Shown piece by piece: positions 1 through 7,804 of a DNA stretch of 50,965 bases (positions are counted from its first letter, which is position 1; every line of letters starts with the position of its first letter). The notes under the pieces are model-generated. The model saw nothing but the letters and a program-made list of their open reading frames with translations, did not search any database and was not told the DNA's origin. The DNA comes from DASPKT01 sp035626475 (GTDB taxonomy: Bacteria > Pseudomonadota > Alphaproteobacteria > Azospirillales > Azospirillaceae): positions 1-50,965 of the forward strand of contig DASPNP010000080.1 in assembly GCA_035626475.1 (NCBI GenBank), in the 5' to 3' direction. A program made the translations under genes and the position numbers.

Positions 1-55
1 ATTTATGAAAAATGCTGAGATTGCTGCGGAGTGGCCGATAGACCACGTCGCCATA

Positions 56-97
56 TCCGAGTCTTATCGCGTCCGGAGAGATTATTCCGGGTCTTAT
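56..97. repeat. Imperfect 12-bp direct repeat at the end of dpaL
   Basis: TCCGAGTCTTAT at 56-67 recurs as TCCGGGTCTTAT at 86-97, with starts 30 bp apart and one mismatch. The second copy overlaps the TAA stop of the ammonia-lyase gene. The first 93 bases of the window are otherwise comparatively AT-rich and hold no gene that I can support. A role in transcript ending or as an operator is possible but unproven. Confidence 0.3.
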
Positions 98-1275
98 TCA
101 GCCGCGATCAGTTGGTTGTAGCGGTCCCGGTCGACGGCTCCTTCGCTCATGATGGCGAGCACGCGGCTCTGCGGGCCGAGACCCAGCGCCTGGGCGACAT
201 CCGGGGCTTCCATCGCCGCCTGGAGCGCCGCCAGTCCGGCTGATCCCGTCTCGCCCACCACCAGCGGCGGATCGCCATGTGTGCCTGCCGCCATGTCGCG
301 CATCACGCGAACTGCGGACCCGTCCTCAATCGCGACGGCTGCGTCGGCCGCATGCTTCAGCACGTCCCAGGCCAGCATGGAGACCTCCCCGCAGGAGATG
401 CCGATCATGACCGTGTCAAGGTCGCCCTCGACGATCATCGGCCGCCCCTGCTCCAGGCTGCGCAGCATGCTGTCGGCATTGACGGACTCCACCATGACGA
501 AGGAAGGCCTGGCGTCGCCCCAGGCCTGCCAGAAGTCCGCCGCGATCGCCGCCGCCATGCCGCCGCAGCCGATCTGCAAAAAGACGTGCGTCGGCAGCTC
601 CCCCGGCGGCAGCTGTGCCCTGATCTCCTCGGCCATCAGCGTGTAGCCCTGCATGATGCGGCGGCAATGCTCGACATAGCCGGGAAAGGAGGTGTCCTGG
701 ATGAGAATGCGCCCCTCGCGGTCGGCGTCCCGCTTGGCTGCCATGACCGTCTGGTCGTAATTGCCCTCGATCCTGACGATGGTGGCGCCGAACTGCTCGA
801 TCGCCGCCTGCCGGCCGGGCGAGACATTGGCGGGCAGATAGATCGTGCATTGGCAGCCGATCTCGCGGGCGCTCCAGGCCAGGGAGCGGCCATGATTGCC
901 GTCGGTCGCAGCCGTCACGTGAACCGCGCGAGCGATGTTCCGGTGCCTGCCAGACCAGAGGTCGCCCTGATCCACCGTCTGCCCGGTGAGACGCGCGACG
1001 CGCTCCCCCACCAGCTCGCCGACGGCATAGGCGGCGCCTAGCAGCTTGAAGCTCTCCAGCGGCAGGCGCCGGCTCTCCAGCTTTGCCCAGACCCGCGCGA
1101 CGCCGAGCGCGCGCGCGAAGCCGTCGAGGCTCGCCAGCGGGGTCTCGCAATAGGCAGGCCAGGCGCGAATTGTGGCCCGGGCACGGGCGCAGCCTTCCGG
1201 ATCGAGAGCGGCGGCGACCTCGTCATTGTAGTACGGCAGGCGGCCGGCATAACGGTTCGTAGCGACTCGGATCAT
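94..1275 (-). CDS. dpaL: 2,3-diaminopropionate ammonia-lyase (PLP, fold II)
   Basis: Cytosolic PLP enzyme expected to convert D- or L-2,3-diaminopropionate to pyruvate and two ammonia. At 393 aa it has the usual family length. The PLP lysine is K77 in ESFKLLGAAYAVG. The fold-II motif DGNHGRSLAW follows near residue 125 and a glycine-rich phosphate loop (QIGCGGMAAA) near 235; a late VGETGSAGL segment also fits. The start is ATG at 1275 behind GGGAGGAG. The gene is divergent from an XRE-cupin regulator, and an AT-rich palindrome covers its probable -10 (TATAAG on the minus strand), so control by that neighbour is likely. A threonine dehydratase-like enzyme is the alternative, but the overall pattern favours diaminopropionate lyase. 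Confidence 0.85.
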   Translation of the reverse strand: MIRVATNRYAGRLPYYNDEVAAALDPEGCARARATIRAWPAYCETPLASLDGFARALGVARVWAKLESRRLPLESFKLLGAAYAVGELVGERVARLTGQTVDQGDLWSGRHRNIARAVHVTAATDGNHGRSLAWSAREIGCQCTIYLPANVSPGRQAAIEQFGATIVRIEGNYDQTVMAAKRDADREGRILIQDTSFPGYVEHCRRIMQGYTLMAEEIRAQLPPGELPTHVFLQIGCGGMAAAIAADFWQAWGDARPSFVMVESVNADSMLRSLEQGRPMIVEGDLDTVMIGISCGEVSMLAWDVLKHAADAAVAIEDGSAVRVMRDMAAGTHGDPPLVVGETGSAGLAALQAAMEAPDVAQALGLGPQSRVLAIMSEGAVDRDRYNQLIAAE

Positions 1276-1295
1276 GGGGCTCCTCCCGTTTTCAA

Positions 1296-1311
1296 TTTTC
1301 TTATAGGAAAA
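1296..1311. promoter_or_regulatory. AT-rich palindrome, candidate operator of dpaL and the XRE-cupin gene
   Basis: TTTTCTTATAGGAAAA is an inverted repeat with seven of eight pairs matched, set in an otherwise GC-rich divergent spacer (1276-1392). On the minus strand it overlaps a TATAAG -10-like hexamer about 20-30 bases upstream of the dpaL ribosome binding site, a natural place for the adjacent HTH regulator to act. Similar TTTTC-N6-GAMAR strings occur at 2024-2039 and 7652-7667. Confidence 0.5.
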
Positions 1312-1392
1312 CTATTGGGCGTACAAGAACCTTGCGCGACGATGCTCTTTCCCGTATCGCGGGGGCAGCCTTGCAGAATAGGAGTGGGGCCC

Positions 1393-2022
1393 ATGGCCGC
1401 CCGTGAACGGCGCGGACCGCGTCTCAAGCAGACCACCCCCGCATCCGACAGCCCGTTGGGTGAACGCATCCGCTTCGCCCGTCTGCGCGAGGGCATGACG
1501 TTGCAAGAAGCGGCCAAGCGGGCCGAAATTTCGGTTTCCGCCCTGTCGAAGATCGAGAACGGGCGTGTCGAGGTCAAATACGCCACGCTGCAGAAGCTGA
1601 GCCGCGCTCTCAATCTCGCGGTGGCCGCCCCCGCGCCAACGCCGGAGGCGGCCGCCCGCGGTGCGCGGGTGATCTCACGGGCGGGTGCCGTCATCGAGCA
1701 CGACAGCGGCCCCTACCTCTACCGCCTGCATGGCACCGAGCTTCGACGCAAGGCGATGTTCCCGACGCTGATCCGGGTGCGGGCGCGCAGCCTCGGCGAT
1801 TTTGCCGAATGGAACCAGCACGAGGGCGAGGAATTTGTCTTCGTCGTCTCAGGCGCCATACACCTGCTGTTCGAGCAATACGAGCCCGTGGCGCTGCACG
1901 CCGGCGACAGCGCCTATTACGACAGCGGCCTCAAGCACGCGATCGTCTCGGTCAGCACGGAGGATGCCGAGGTCATGTCCGTCGCCTGGTCCCCCACCCG
2001 GTTGGCCCGGCTATCGGAATGA
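1393..2022 (+). CDS. XRE-family regulator with C-terminal cupin
   Basis: Predicted DNA-binding regulator of 209 aa. Residues about 20-75 form an HTH_3 domain (IRFARLREGMTLQEAAKRA, then SALSKIENG), and residues about 105-195 a cupin domain that would bind a small metabolite. This architecture is common among repressors of amine and amino-acid catabolism (PuuR-like). The reading frame is open from 1315, but ATG 1393 is preferred because GGAG lies 8 bases upstream. Divergent from the diaminopropionate ammonia-lyase, it probably controls that gene and itself through the palindrome at 1296-1311. The ligand is unknown. Confidence 0.85.
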   Translation: MAARERRGPRLKQTTPASDSPLGERIRFARLREGMTLQEAAKRAEISVSALSKIENGRVEVKYATLQKLSRALNLAVAAPAPTPEAAARGARVISRAGAVIEHDSGPYLYRLHGTELRRKAMFPTLIRVRARSLGDFAEWNQHEGEEFVFVVSGAIHLLFEQYEPVALHAGDSAYYDSGLKHAIVSVSTEDAEVMSVAWSPTRLARLSE

Positions 2023-2058
2023 TTTTTCCTACCGGACAATTCACCGGAAGCGACCGGA

Positions 2059-3717
2059 TCACCGCCCAAGGGCGCTGGCCCGGATGCCGTCCAGGGTGCC
2101 GGTCGGCGTGATCGCCTGGGGATCGAGGTGCACATGGATGAGCGATGGCACGCCGCCCGCCAGCGCCGCCTCCAGCGCCGGCACGAAGGCACCCGGCGCA
2201 TCGACCCGATATCCCTCTCCACCACAGCTCCGGGCCAATAGCGCGAAGTCCGGGCTCTTCAGCATGGTGCCACTGACACGGCCGGGATATTCGCGCTCCT
2301 GATGCATGCGGATCGTCCCGTACATGCCGTTGTCGATCACGACCACGACGATCGCGGCCCCGTGCTGGACGGCCGTCGCGAACTCCTGACCGTGCATGAG
2401 AAAGCAGCCGTCGCCCGCCAAGGCGATCACGGGCCGCTTGGGATGGCGCAGCTTGGCGGCGATGGCGGCGGGCACCCCATAGCCCATCGAACCGCTGGTG
2501 GGCGCCAGCTGCGTGCCGAAGCCGCCGTAGCGATGAAACCGGTGCAGCCAGATCGCGTAGTTGCCGGCCCCGTTGCAGAGGATGCTGTCCGACGGCAGGC
2601 GCCGCAGTGCCGCCATGACCTCTGCCATCTGAACCGGGCCCGGATGGGGCGGCACCATGTCGGTCCAGGCGAGATAAGCCCCGCGCGCCGCGTCCCGCGC
2701 GTCCCGCCGGGCCGTCGAGACCGACGGGTTGAGCTGGGCAAGGGCCGATAGGAACGGCTCCGGCGCGGCCTGGATGGACAGTCGGGGCTGATAGATCTTG
2801 CCAAGCTCCTCGGCCGACGCATGGACATGCACCATGGGCACGCCCGGGTCGGGAATGCCCAGCAGCGTATAGCCCTGCGAGGGCACGTCGCCCAGCGCGC
2901 CGCCGAGGACCAGCAGAAGATCAGACCGCCGGACGCGCTCGATCAGGGCCGGGTTCGGACCGAAGCCGAGGTCGCCCGCGTAGCAGGGATGGTGGCCCGA
3001 CAGCAGCATCTGCCGGCGGAACTCCACGGCGACCGGCAGCGCCCACCGCTCGGCCACCGTGGCGAGTGCCGCCGACGCCGTCTCCGTCCAGCCGCTCCCG
3101 CCGGCGATAACCAGGGGCCGCTCGGCGGTGGCCAGCAGGGCCGCGCATTCCCGCACCAAGCCGGCATCCGGCGACGGCTGGACGGAATCGGCGACCGGCG
3201 CGTCGGGCGCGGCGACGGCATCGCTCAGCATGTCCTCCGGCAGGACCACCACCACCGGGCCCGGGTGTCCCTGACACGCCATCCGGAACGCCCGGGCGAC
3301 CAGCTCAGGCACCCGCTCGGCCGCGTCGATCTCGACCACCCATTTGGCCATGGTCCCGAAGACGGCCGCGTAGTCCAGCTCCTGGAAGGCGCCCCGGTTC
3401 CGCACGCCGCGGGCGACCTGCCCGATGAACAGGATCATCGGCGTCCCGTCCTGCTGGGCGACGTGCACGCCGGCGCTGGCGTTGGTGGCGCCCGGCCCGC
3501 GCGTGACGAAACAGATGCCCGGCCGGCCGTCGAGCTTGCCGGCGGCCTCGGCCATCATCGCGGCGCCGCCTTCCTGGCGACAGGTGACGAAGCGGATCCG
3601 GCTGTCGTGCAGCGCGTCGAGGACGGCGAGATAGCTCTCGCCCGGCACGCCGAACACGCGCTCGACGCCCTGGCGCGCCAGGGCGTCGACCAGCAACCGG
3701 GCTCCCGTTCTCAGCAT
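2059..3717 (-). CDS. ThDP-dependent enzyme, acetolactate synthase large-subunit-like
   Basis: A 552-aa protein with the three domains of the POX/ALS family: an N-terminal ThDP pyrimidine domain with the catalytic glutamate (E49 in CRQEGGAAMMAEA), a central domain, and a C-terminal pyrophosphate domain with the metal motif GDGCFLMHGQE followed by an Asn about 27 residues on (VVVVIDNGMYG). No small regulatory subunit is adjacent, so branched-chain synthesis is unlikely. It is the third gene of the operon with the lysine-dehydrogenase-like and AldH7 genes (72-bp gap). A 2-oxo acid decarboxylase or carboligase step beyond 2-aminoadipate is an inference only. ATG 3717 follows GGGAG. Confidence 0.75.
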   Translation of the reverse strand: MLRTGARLLVDALARQGVERVFGVPGESYLAVLDALHDSRIRFVTCRQEGGAAMMAEAAGKLDGRPGICFVTRGPGATNASAGVHVAQQDGTPMILFIGQVARGVRNRGAFQELDYAAVFGTMAKWVVEIDAAERVPELVARAFRMACQGHPGPVVVVLPEDMLSDAVAAPDAPVADSVQPSPDAGLVRECAALLATAERPLVIAGGSGWTETASAALATVAERWALPVAVEFRRQMLLSGHHPCYAGDLGFGPNPALIERVRRSDLLLVLGGALGDVPSQGYTLLGIPDPGVPMVHVHASAEELGKIYQPRLSIQAAPEPFLSALAQLNPSVSTARRDARDAARGAYLAWTDMVPPHPGPVQMAEVMAALRRLPSDSILCNGAGNYAIWLHRFHRYGGFGTQLAPTSGSMGYGVPAAIAAKLRHPKRPVIALAGDGCFLMHGQEFATAVQHGAAIVVVVIDNGMYGTIRMHQEREYPGRVSGTMLKSPDFALLARSCGGEGYRVDAPGAFVPALEAALAGGVPSLIHVHLDPQAITPTGTLDGIRASALGR

Positions 3718-3789
3718 GGAGCAACTCCCTGCACGTAAGGGGCTACGCGTGAGCGTGCCCGCCGAAGGCCGACCGTCGGGGCGGACGCC

Positions 3790-5319
3790 TCAGCCGATGT
3801 CGAAGGTGACGCCCTGCGCCAGAGGCAGGTCGCGCGAATAGTTGATGGTGTTGGTGGCCCGCCGCATATAGGCCTTCCAGCTGTCCGATCCGGACTCCCG
3901 GCCGCCGCCGGTCTCCTTCTCGCCGCCGAATGCGCCGCCGATCTCGGCGCCGGATGTGCCCATGTTGGCGTTGGCGATGCCGCAGTCCGACCCGGCGGGT
4001 CCCAGGAACGTCTCCACCTCGCGCATGTCGGTGCTGAAGATCGCCGAGGACAGCCCCTGCGCGGCGGCGTTGTTCAGCGTGATGGCCTGCTCCAGGTCGG
4101 AGTAGCGCACGACATAGAGGATCGGCGCGAAGGTCTCCCGCAGCATCGGTCCCCGCTGCGCCGGCATCTCCACCAGGGCGGGGCGCCGATAGGTGCCGCC
4201 CAGGCCGGGAACGCTCACAGGCGTTCCGCCAAAGACCGTGCCGCCATCCGCCCGCGCCTCGTCCAGCACCCGGTCCATCGCGCCGCCCGCGGCCGCGTCG
4301 ATCAGCGGCCCGACCAGCGTTCCGGGCGCGCGCGGATCGCCGACCGTCACCGAGGCGTAGGCGGCCTTCAGCCGTGGCAGCAGACGGTCGGCGACGTCCT
4401 CGTGAACCAACAGCCGCCGCAGCGTGGTGCAGCGCTGCCCGGCCGTGCCCATGGCGGCGAAGGCGATGGCGCGCACCGCCAGGTCCAGATCGGCGGCCGG
4501 CGTGACAATCGCCGCGTTGTTGCCGCCGAGTTCCAGCAGGCTGCGGGCGAAGCGTCCGGCGCAGCGCCGGCCCACGGCCCGCCCCATCTCGGTGGAGCCC
4601 GTCGCCGAGACGAGCGGCACAAGGGGATTGTCCACCAGCGCCTCGCCGATCTCGCGCCCGCCCTGGACCAGGGTGGCGATGCCCCTGGCCTCTGGGCCGA
4701 AGCGCTCGATGGCGCGGTCCAGCAGCCGATGGAGGGCGAGCGCGCACAACGGCGCCTTTTCCGAGGGCTTCCAGACCACGGCGTCGCCGCAGACGAGGGC
4801 CAGCGCCGCGTTCCACGCCCAGACCGCCATCGGGAAATTGAAGGCCGAGATGACGCCGACGACGCCCAGCGGGTGCCAGGTTTCCATGAGCCGGTGCCCG
4901 GGCCGCTCGGAGGCCATGGTGAGGCCGTAGAGCTGGCGCGACAGGCCGATGGCGAAGTCGCAGATGTCGATCACCTCCTGGACCTCGCCCACGGCCTCCG
5001 ACGGTGTCTTGCCGACCTCCAGCGTGATGAGGCGCGCCAGATCCTCGCGGGCGGCGGCGACCTCGGCGGCCAGCAGCCGCACCAGTTCCGCGCGCCGCGG
5101 GGCCGGGACGGTCCGCCAGCGGCCGAAGGCGGTATGCGCCCGGGCGACGGCGGCGGCCACGCTCGCCAGGCTGTCGGGCGCGACATGGCCGAGCACGGCG
5201 CCATCGATCGGCGAGCGCGCGGCGAGGCCTTCGGCCGGCCACTGGGGCAGGCGCAGGCGGTCGGCGAGAGCGGCCATCTCGTCGGTGGTGGCGGTCGATC
5301 CGGCAACGGGGGTCATCAT
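3790..5319 (-). CDS. Alpha-aminoadipic semialdehyde dehydrogenase (ALDH7/antiquitin type)
   Basis: NAD(P)-dependent aldehyde dehydrogenase of 509 aa, the usual size of ALDH7 enzymes. It carries the antiquitin-type signature LELGGNNAAIV with general base E263 and nucleophile C297 in GTAGQRCTTLRR. The likely reaction oxidises 2-aminoadipate 6-semialdehyde (or cyclic piperideine-6-carboxylate) to 2-aminoadipate in lysine breakdown. An in-frame extension to 5433 exists, but AGGAG just before the ATG pair at 5319/5316 sets the start. It lies 25 bases after the lysine-dehydrogenase-like gene, which would make exactly this aldehyde. Confidence 0.85.
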   Translation of the reverse strand: MMTPVAGSTATTDEMAALADRLRLPQWPAEGLAARSPIDGAVLGHVAPDSLASVAAAVARAHTAFGRWRTVPAPRRAELVRLLAAEVAAAREDLARLITLEVGKTPSEAVGEVQEVIDICDFAIGLSRQLYGLTMASERPGHRLMETWHPLGVVGVISAFNFPMAVWAWNAALALVCGDAVVWKPSEKAPLCALALHRLLDRAIERFGPEARGIATLVQGGREIGEALVDNPLVPLVSATGSTEMGRAVGRRCAGRFARSLLELGGNNAAIVTPAADLDLAVRAIAFAAMGTAGQRCTTLRRLLVHEDVADRLLPRLKAAYASVTVGDPRAPGTLVGPLIDAAAGGAMDRVLDEARADGGTVFGGTPVSVPGLGGTYRRPALVEMPAQRGPMLRETFAPILYVVRYSDLEQAITLNNAAAQGLSSAIFSTDMREVETFLGPAGSDCGIANANMGTSGAEIGGAFGGEKETGGGRESGSDSWKAYMRRATNTINYSRDLPLAQGVTFDIG

Positions 5320-5344
5320 GGTCACTCCTGGTGTCGAGAGGCGA

Positions 5345-6463
5345 TCAGGCGGCGGTCGGCAGCAGCCCGGGCGCCTGGCCGGACGCGCCGGCGGCATAGA
5401 CGCGACCGAAGCGGTTGGCCAGGAACCGGTCAAGCGCGATCTCCTCCTGGCGCACCAGGCCCTGGCCGCGGATCGCGCCTTCCGCGAGAAGATCGAGCAC
5501 CGCCGCGATGCCGGCGGCCGTGGTGACCTGGATGGCGCTGCGGGCGTGCCCGCCGACCGCGCCGCCGTGAATGCGCGCCGCGAAGGTCTCCTGTTCCAGG
5601 CGTCCGCCGCGCTCGCCGCAGACCGTGGCGAAGATCACCACCACGTCCTGCAAGGTGCTCGGCACCGCGTCCTGCAGGACCGACTTCAGAAGGCCGCGCT
5701 TGTGGCGGAAGCGCAGATCCTCCAGCAACGCCTTCATCACGGCGCAGTGGCCGGGATAGCGGATGGTCTTGTAGTTGAGCGTGCGGACCTTGCCCGCCCA
5801 GGTCTCGGCCAGGGTGCCCAGGCCGCCCGACGTGTTGAAGGCCTCGTAGGTGACGCCGTCGAGCGCGAACTCCTCCAGCCCCTCCAGGGGCGGCGTCTCG
5901 CGCAGCTGCCCCTCGACCACAGCCTCGCACGGCTCGCAATACTCGTTGATCACCCCGTCGACGCTCCAGGTGAGATTGTAATTGAGCGCGTTGCTGGGAT
6001 AGCGCGGCAGGGCCCCGACCCGCAGGCGCACGCTGTCCAGCCGCTCGAACGAGGAGGCCAAGCCGTTGGCGACGATCGAGATGAAGCCGGGCGCGAGGCC
6101 GCACTGCGGGATGAGCGCGGATCGCGCTTGTGGTGCCAGCGCCTTGACCCGGCGCGTGGCGGCGACGTCCTCGGTGAGGTCGAGATAATGCACGCCGGAC
6201 GCCGTGGCGGCTTCCGCCACCGGCACGGTCATGTCGTAGGGAACCGCGCTCAGCACCGCAAAGGCGCCCGACAGGACATCGGCCATGGCCGTCGCGTCGC
6301 GGACGTCCACATGGCGCCGCCCGCACGCGGTTCCCGCCTCCAGCGCGTCGAGCGCCGCGGCCGATCCATCGATGACGGTGACGGCGTAGCTGCCGCTGGC
6401 ACCCAGCATGTCGGCCAGCGTGGCCCCGATCTTTCCCGCGCCGGCGATAACAATTTTACGCAT
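5345..6463 (-). CDS. Saccharopine dehydrogenase / L-lysine 6-dehydrogenase family protein
   Basis: A 372-aa NAD(P)-binding protein starting with a Rossmann motif (VIAGAGKIGATLADML) followed by the saccharopine-dehydrogenase fold (SAVPYDMTVPVAEAA, HYLDLTED, CGLAPGFISIVANGL). Short single-domain members of this family include lysine 6-dehydrogenase, which oxidises lysine directly to aminoadipate semialdehyde. The next gene encodes the dehydrogenase for that product, so lysine (or a homologue such as ornithine) is the probable substrate. ATG 6463 has GGAGGGG upstream. Transcription diverges from an Lrp-type gene that probably senses the amino acid. Saccharopine as substrate cannot be excluded. 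Confidence 0.75.
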   Translation of the reverse strand: MRKIVIAGAGKIGATLADMLGASGSYAVTVIDGSAAALDALEAGTACGRRHVDVRDATAMADVLSGAFAVLSAVPYDMTVPVAEAATASGVHYLDLTEDVAATRRVKALAPQARSALIPQCGLAPGFISIVANGLASSFERLDSVRLRVGALPRYPSNALNYNLTWSVDGVINEYCEPCEAVVEGQLRETPPLEGLEEFALDGVTYEAFNTSGGLGTLAETWAGKVRTLNYKTIRYPGHCAVMKALLEDLRFRHKRGLLKSVLQDAVPSTLQDVVVIFATVCGERGGRLEQETFAARIHGGAVGGHARSAIQVTTAAGIAAVLDLLAEGAIRGQGLVRQEEIALDRFLANRFGRVYAAGASGQAPGLLPTAA

Positions 6464-6527
6464 GACGGCCCCTCCATTCTGGACATGCCGCGATCTTGCG
6501 GGCCGTCCCGGTCGGAATTAAGTTTCC

Positions 6528-6560
6528 AATCGTGCGATTCCACTGACTTTCCTGGTCAGT
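6528..6560. promoter_or_regulatory. Two adjacent palindromes in the lysine-dehydrogenase / Lrp spacer
   Basis: AATCGTGCGATT (6528-6539) is a perfect 12-bp palindrome. ACTGAC-N7-GTCAGT (6542-6560) is a perfect 6-bp inverted repeat. Both lie in the 118-bp divergent spacer in front of the Lrp gene. Lrp/AsnC proteins bind such degenerate palindromes in helically phased groups, so these are candidate operators. Confidence 0.4.
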
Positions 6561-6581
6561 TCGCCGAAGGAACCCGACAGT

Positions 6582-7013
6582 TTGCAGCTCGATGAAACCG
6601 ACACGGCCCTGCTGCGCCAGTTGGAGATGGATGGACGCCTGCCGGCGGCGACGTTGGCGCGCCGGCTGAAGCTCTCGCGCACCACGGTTCAAGCCCGTAT
6701 CGACCGGCTCCTGGCGGGCGGAGTCATCGCCGGCTTCACGGTGCGGCACGGCGACGTCTACCGCCGGGCGCTGGCGCAGGGCCTGGTGATGATCACGGTG
6801 GCGCCGAAGCGCTCGGCCACCATCGAAGCCCGGCTGCGGGCGATGCCGGAGGTGCGGGCGCTGCACGCGGTCAGCGGGCCTTTCGACATGATCGCGCATG
6901 TGGCGGCGATGGAGATCGGCGAGCTCGACCGGGTCATCGATGCGATCGGCATGCTCGACGGCGTGGAACGCACCACCTCCTCCATCATCCTGTCGACCCG
7001 GATGAGCCGCTGA
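6582..7013 (+). CDS. Lrp/AsnC-family transcriptional regulator
   Basis: A 143-aa regulator. Residues 1-60 form the AsnC-type winged HTH (LDETDTALLRQLEMDGRLPAATLARRLKLSRTTVQARIDRLLAGGVI) and residues about 65-140 the RAM (AsnC_trans_reg) ligand-binding domain. The start is TTG 6582, behind GAAGGA about 9 bases upstream; it gives the canonical MQLDETD amino terminus, and no ATG gives a full-length HTH. Divergence from the lysine-dehydrogenase-like operon suggests that it is that operon's lysine-responsive activator or repressor. Confidence 0.85.
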   Translation: MQLDETDTALLRQLEMDGRLPAATLARRLKLSRTTVQARIDRLLAGGVIAGFTVRHGDVYRRALAQGLVMITVAPKRSATIEARLRAMPEVRALHAVSGPFDMIAHVAAMEIGELDRVIDAIGMLDGVERTTSSIILSTRMSR

Positions 7014-7180
7014 TGCGGCGTGAGACGCTGCTTGGGTTCATCCCCGCACGCTGTCTGGTCGGAACGATCCAGCTGATCTGAGCAGGTCGATCACGTCCAA
7101 CGCCTGTACGGTAGCGACATCGGGCGCCGTCTCCCCAAGGCAAGACTCGCCAAGGCATCAGTTTTCCTGTAGGCCCTGCA

Positions 7181-7348
7181 TCGGTCGCCCCCCTTGGGCG
7201 GCCGACAACATCAAGAGCCGGGCGATCCGCCCGGCACCAACCTGCCTACCCGGGCAAGGTGGTGGCCCCCGACGGGCGATGTGGCCGGTTCTCCGGCAAC
7301 CAAGCGGGCAGTCATGCCATGCATCCGTCGCCATCGCCCGCCCGTCGG
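7181..7348 (+). ncRNA. Candidate structured leader RNA (riboswitch-like)
   Basis: The 355-base gap 7014-7368 has no gene, and its second half folds strongly. Visible helices: 7181-7190 with 7196-7205 (10 bp, one G-U); 7208-7212 with 7278-7282, closing a junction; within it 7217-7224 with 7228-7235 (8 bp, ATC loop) and 7235-7246 with 7253-7264 (11 bp, two single-base bulges). Further on are 7284-7288 with 7293-7297, and 7307-7310 with 7315-7318. A 10-bp helix, 7269-7278 with 7339-7348, is nearly mutually exclusive with the closing helix. The ATCAAGAG lead-in and the CAACCTGCC / GGCAAGGTG arm resemble the SAM-I/SAM-IV riboswitch core from memory, but the conserved P2 loop is missing. Strand is inferred from the downstream gene at 7369. 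I see nothing in 7014-7180. Confidence 0.45.
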
Positions 7349-7368
7349 CACGACCGGGGACGAGAAAG

Positions 7369-7650
7369 ATGGCCGACGCGACGCACAGGATCTCCGATAA
7401 CTGGTTGCAGGACCTTGTGGTACGCCCCGGCGACGCGGTGTGGCGGCACCCGCAGGGCGATGCCCCGCCGGCTGGCCCCGGACCCGTCTACTTCGTCGTG
7501 CTGCACCGCTCCCACGAACTCTGGACCCATGTCTATAAGGTCGAGAAGCGCCGGGGCGAGGCGACGCGGTTGGTCTGGCTGCTGCGGGCCCTGCCCGGTG
7601 ACCAGAGCGAGCATGCGCGACGGTGGGTTGCCGGACTCATCCCCTCCTGA
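7369..7650 (+). CDS. Hypothetical protein, 93 aa
   Basis: A small soluble protein that I do not recognise. It starts MADATHRISDNWLQDLV and contains a beta-rich middle (GPVYFVVLHRSHELWTHVYKV) and a basic, tryptophan-containing end (RLVWLLRAL, ARRWVAGL). ATG 7369 follows GGGGACGAGAAAG. The frame is open from 7279, but the upstream part lies inside the folded leader and looks non-coding. It is the first gene behind the structured RNA at 7181-7348, the main reason to think it is real. No signal peptide or membrane segment is visible. Confidence 0.5.
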   Translation: MADATHRISDNWLQDLVVRPGDAVWRHPQGDAPPAGPGPVYFVVLHRSHELWTHVYKVEKRRGEATRLVWLLRALPGDQSEHARRWVAGLIPS

Positions 7651-7651
7651 T

Positions 7652-7667
7652 TTTTCCCATGAGAAAG
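7652..7667. promoter_or_regulatory. Palindrome resembling the 1296-1311 operator
   Basis: TTTTCCCATGAGAAAG has an inner TTTC-N-CATG-N-GAAA inverted repeat with the same spacing as TTTTCTTATAGGAAAA at 1296. It sits just after the stop of the 93-aa gene and about 140 bases before the DUF6746-like gene. It could be an operator for the same XRE-cupin protein or a chance match. Confidence 0.25.
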
Positions 7668-7804
7668 TTCGCTGGATCGGATGGGGAGCGTGCTCTAGAG
7701 TGACCGTAAAGCATCCGGCGCCTGCCGGTCAGGGAAATCCCTGCAATATCTGTGGATTTATTGCGGCGACAAAGCTTTGCAACGTCCAAGGGGGAGCGCG
7801 TCAA

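Noticed and set aside
2023..2058. T5 run after the XRE-cupin stop as an intrinsic terminator
   Set aside because: No stable hairpin immediately precedes the T-run.
3743..5242. Minus-strand open frame of about 500 codons overlapping the AldH7 gene
   Set aside because: Same strand, different frame; an Arg/Gly-rich shadow of a clearly conserved aldehyde dehydrogenase.
7181..7348. Calling the folded leader a SAM-I or SAM-IV riboswitch outright
   Set aside because: Only part of the consensus is present: the P2 loop and the GGAGGGA block are missing and the downstream gene is unrelated to methionine. Kept as an unnamed structured RNA.
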